From contig NZ_JAPDMV010000024.1 of NCBI RefSeq assembly GCF_026319305.1, forward strand, positions 1-47,491: a stretch of 47,491 bases of DNA, written 5' to 3'. The notes beneath the pieces were generated by a model, which saw only the letters and a list, made by a program, of their open reading frames with translations, was not told the origin of the DNA and did no database searches. Source of the stretch: Methylophaga sp. OBS4. GTDB lineage: Bacteria; Pseudomonadota; Gammaproteobacteria; Nitrosococcales; Methylophagaceae. Positions 47,318 to 47,491 of this stretch are shown piece after piece (position 1 is the first letter of the stretch; each line of letters begins with the position of its first letter). A program made the translations under genes and the position numbers.

Positions 47318-47491
47318 CTAATCGCGTGGTGGTGGCGCCAGTACTTCCCGGCTGCCATTACCCTGCATGGCAGACACAACACCAGCCGCCTCCATCGCTT
47401 CTACAATCCGCGCTGCCCGGTTATAACCGATTTTGAGTCGGCGCTGGATGCCGGATACCGAGGCACGCCAGCTTTCAGTCACAATTTGCCC
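47318..47491 (-). CDS. ftsK: DNA translocase FtsK, C-terminal end (partial)
   Basis: Only the last 57 codons and the TAG stop are in the window; the 5' part lies beyond the right edge. The sequence [20 protein letters not shown] followed by [11 protein letters not shown] and SREVLAP is the gamma (winged-helix) domain that recognises KOPS sites and activates XerD at dif. Confidence 0.93.
   Translation of the reverse strand, partial: GQIVTESWRASVSGIQRRLKIGYNRAARIVEAMEAAGVVSAMQGNGSREVLAPPPRD

Overview
The window looks like the chromosome of a methylotrophic, denitrification-capable gammaproteobacterium; a Methylophaga-like organism is my best guess. The reasons are a XoxF-type (lanthanide-dependent) methanol dehydrogenase, an MxaD-like periplasmic protein, a complete nitrous-oxide reductase operon, and a housekeeping order typical of Gammaproteobacteria (mlaFEDCB-ibaG-murA-hisGDC, pilTU-yggS-proC-yggT, lolA-rarA next to ftsK). 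The species call is inference; no 16S rRNA gene or other species marker is present, and I see no rRNA, tRNA or CRISPR array.

Layout. (1) 1-3.3 kb is an accessory edge: the 3' end of a DUF3732-type (ABC-three-component-like) gene cut by an IS3-family element with a frameshifted orfA, a second transposase remnant, and a class II Fic protein. (2) 4.0-6.5 kb carries xoxF with a strong terminator, then a separately promoted monohaem cytochrome c. (3) 6.6-9.2 kb is the oxygen-independent ubiquinone module ubiV-ubiU / ubiT. (4) 9.3-11.4 kb holds mogA and pdxT-pdxS. (5) 11.7-14.9 kb is an anaerobic ribonucleotide reductase operon in which the glycyl-radical C-terminal domain is a separate 58-residue gene between nrdD and nrdG; its promoter region has two NrdR boxes and a perfect FNR-type box. 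(6) 15.2-23.1 kb is nosR-Z-D-F-Y-L, tightly packed, with an FNR/DNR-type box and a well placed -10 element ahead of nosR. (7) 23.3-28.6 kb has a divergent glycosyltransferase-like gene, a DUF2927 protein, an OmpA/TSP3 lipoprotein and pilU-pilT. (8) 28.6-34.7 kb is yggS-proC-yggT, metX-metW-pyrE, a TSUP permease and a coiled-coil exported protein. (9) 34.8-42.4 kb is hisC-hisD-hisG, murA, ibaG and mlaBCDEF. (10) 42.9-47.5 kb has mxaD, a beta-propeller lipoprotein, rsmJ, rarA, lolA and the 3' end of ftsK.

How it fits together. From about 6 to 23 kb almost everything serves low-oxygen life: ubiquinone made without O2, deoxynucleotides made by a radical enzyme, N2O as electron acceptor, and possibly the cytochrome. 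Four FNR-type boxes of varying quality sit in front of these units, so this reads as an anaerobic island under one regulator class. Methanol oxidation (XoxF, MxaD) can supply the electrons.

Repeats. A dispersed repeat family with ends resembling TTAGGGGCTGTT occurs four times (A 9259-9325, B 15081-15179, C 23071-23330, D 42581-42851). Copy D is a complete 271-bp unit with 29-bp terminal inverted repeats. These copies abut gene ends: copy B supplies the stop codon of nosL, and copy C lies between the nosR promoter and a glycosyltransferase-like gene with an atypical end. A different 172-bp nested inverted repeat lies at 11499-11670. I did not find a wholly new multi-gene system; the most unusual items are the split nrdD and the repeat family.
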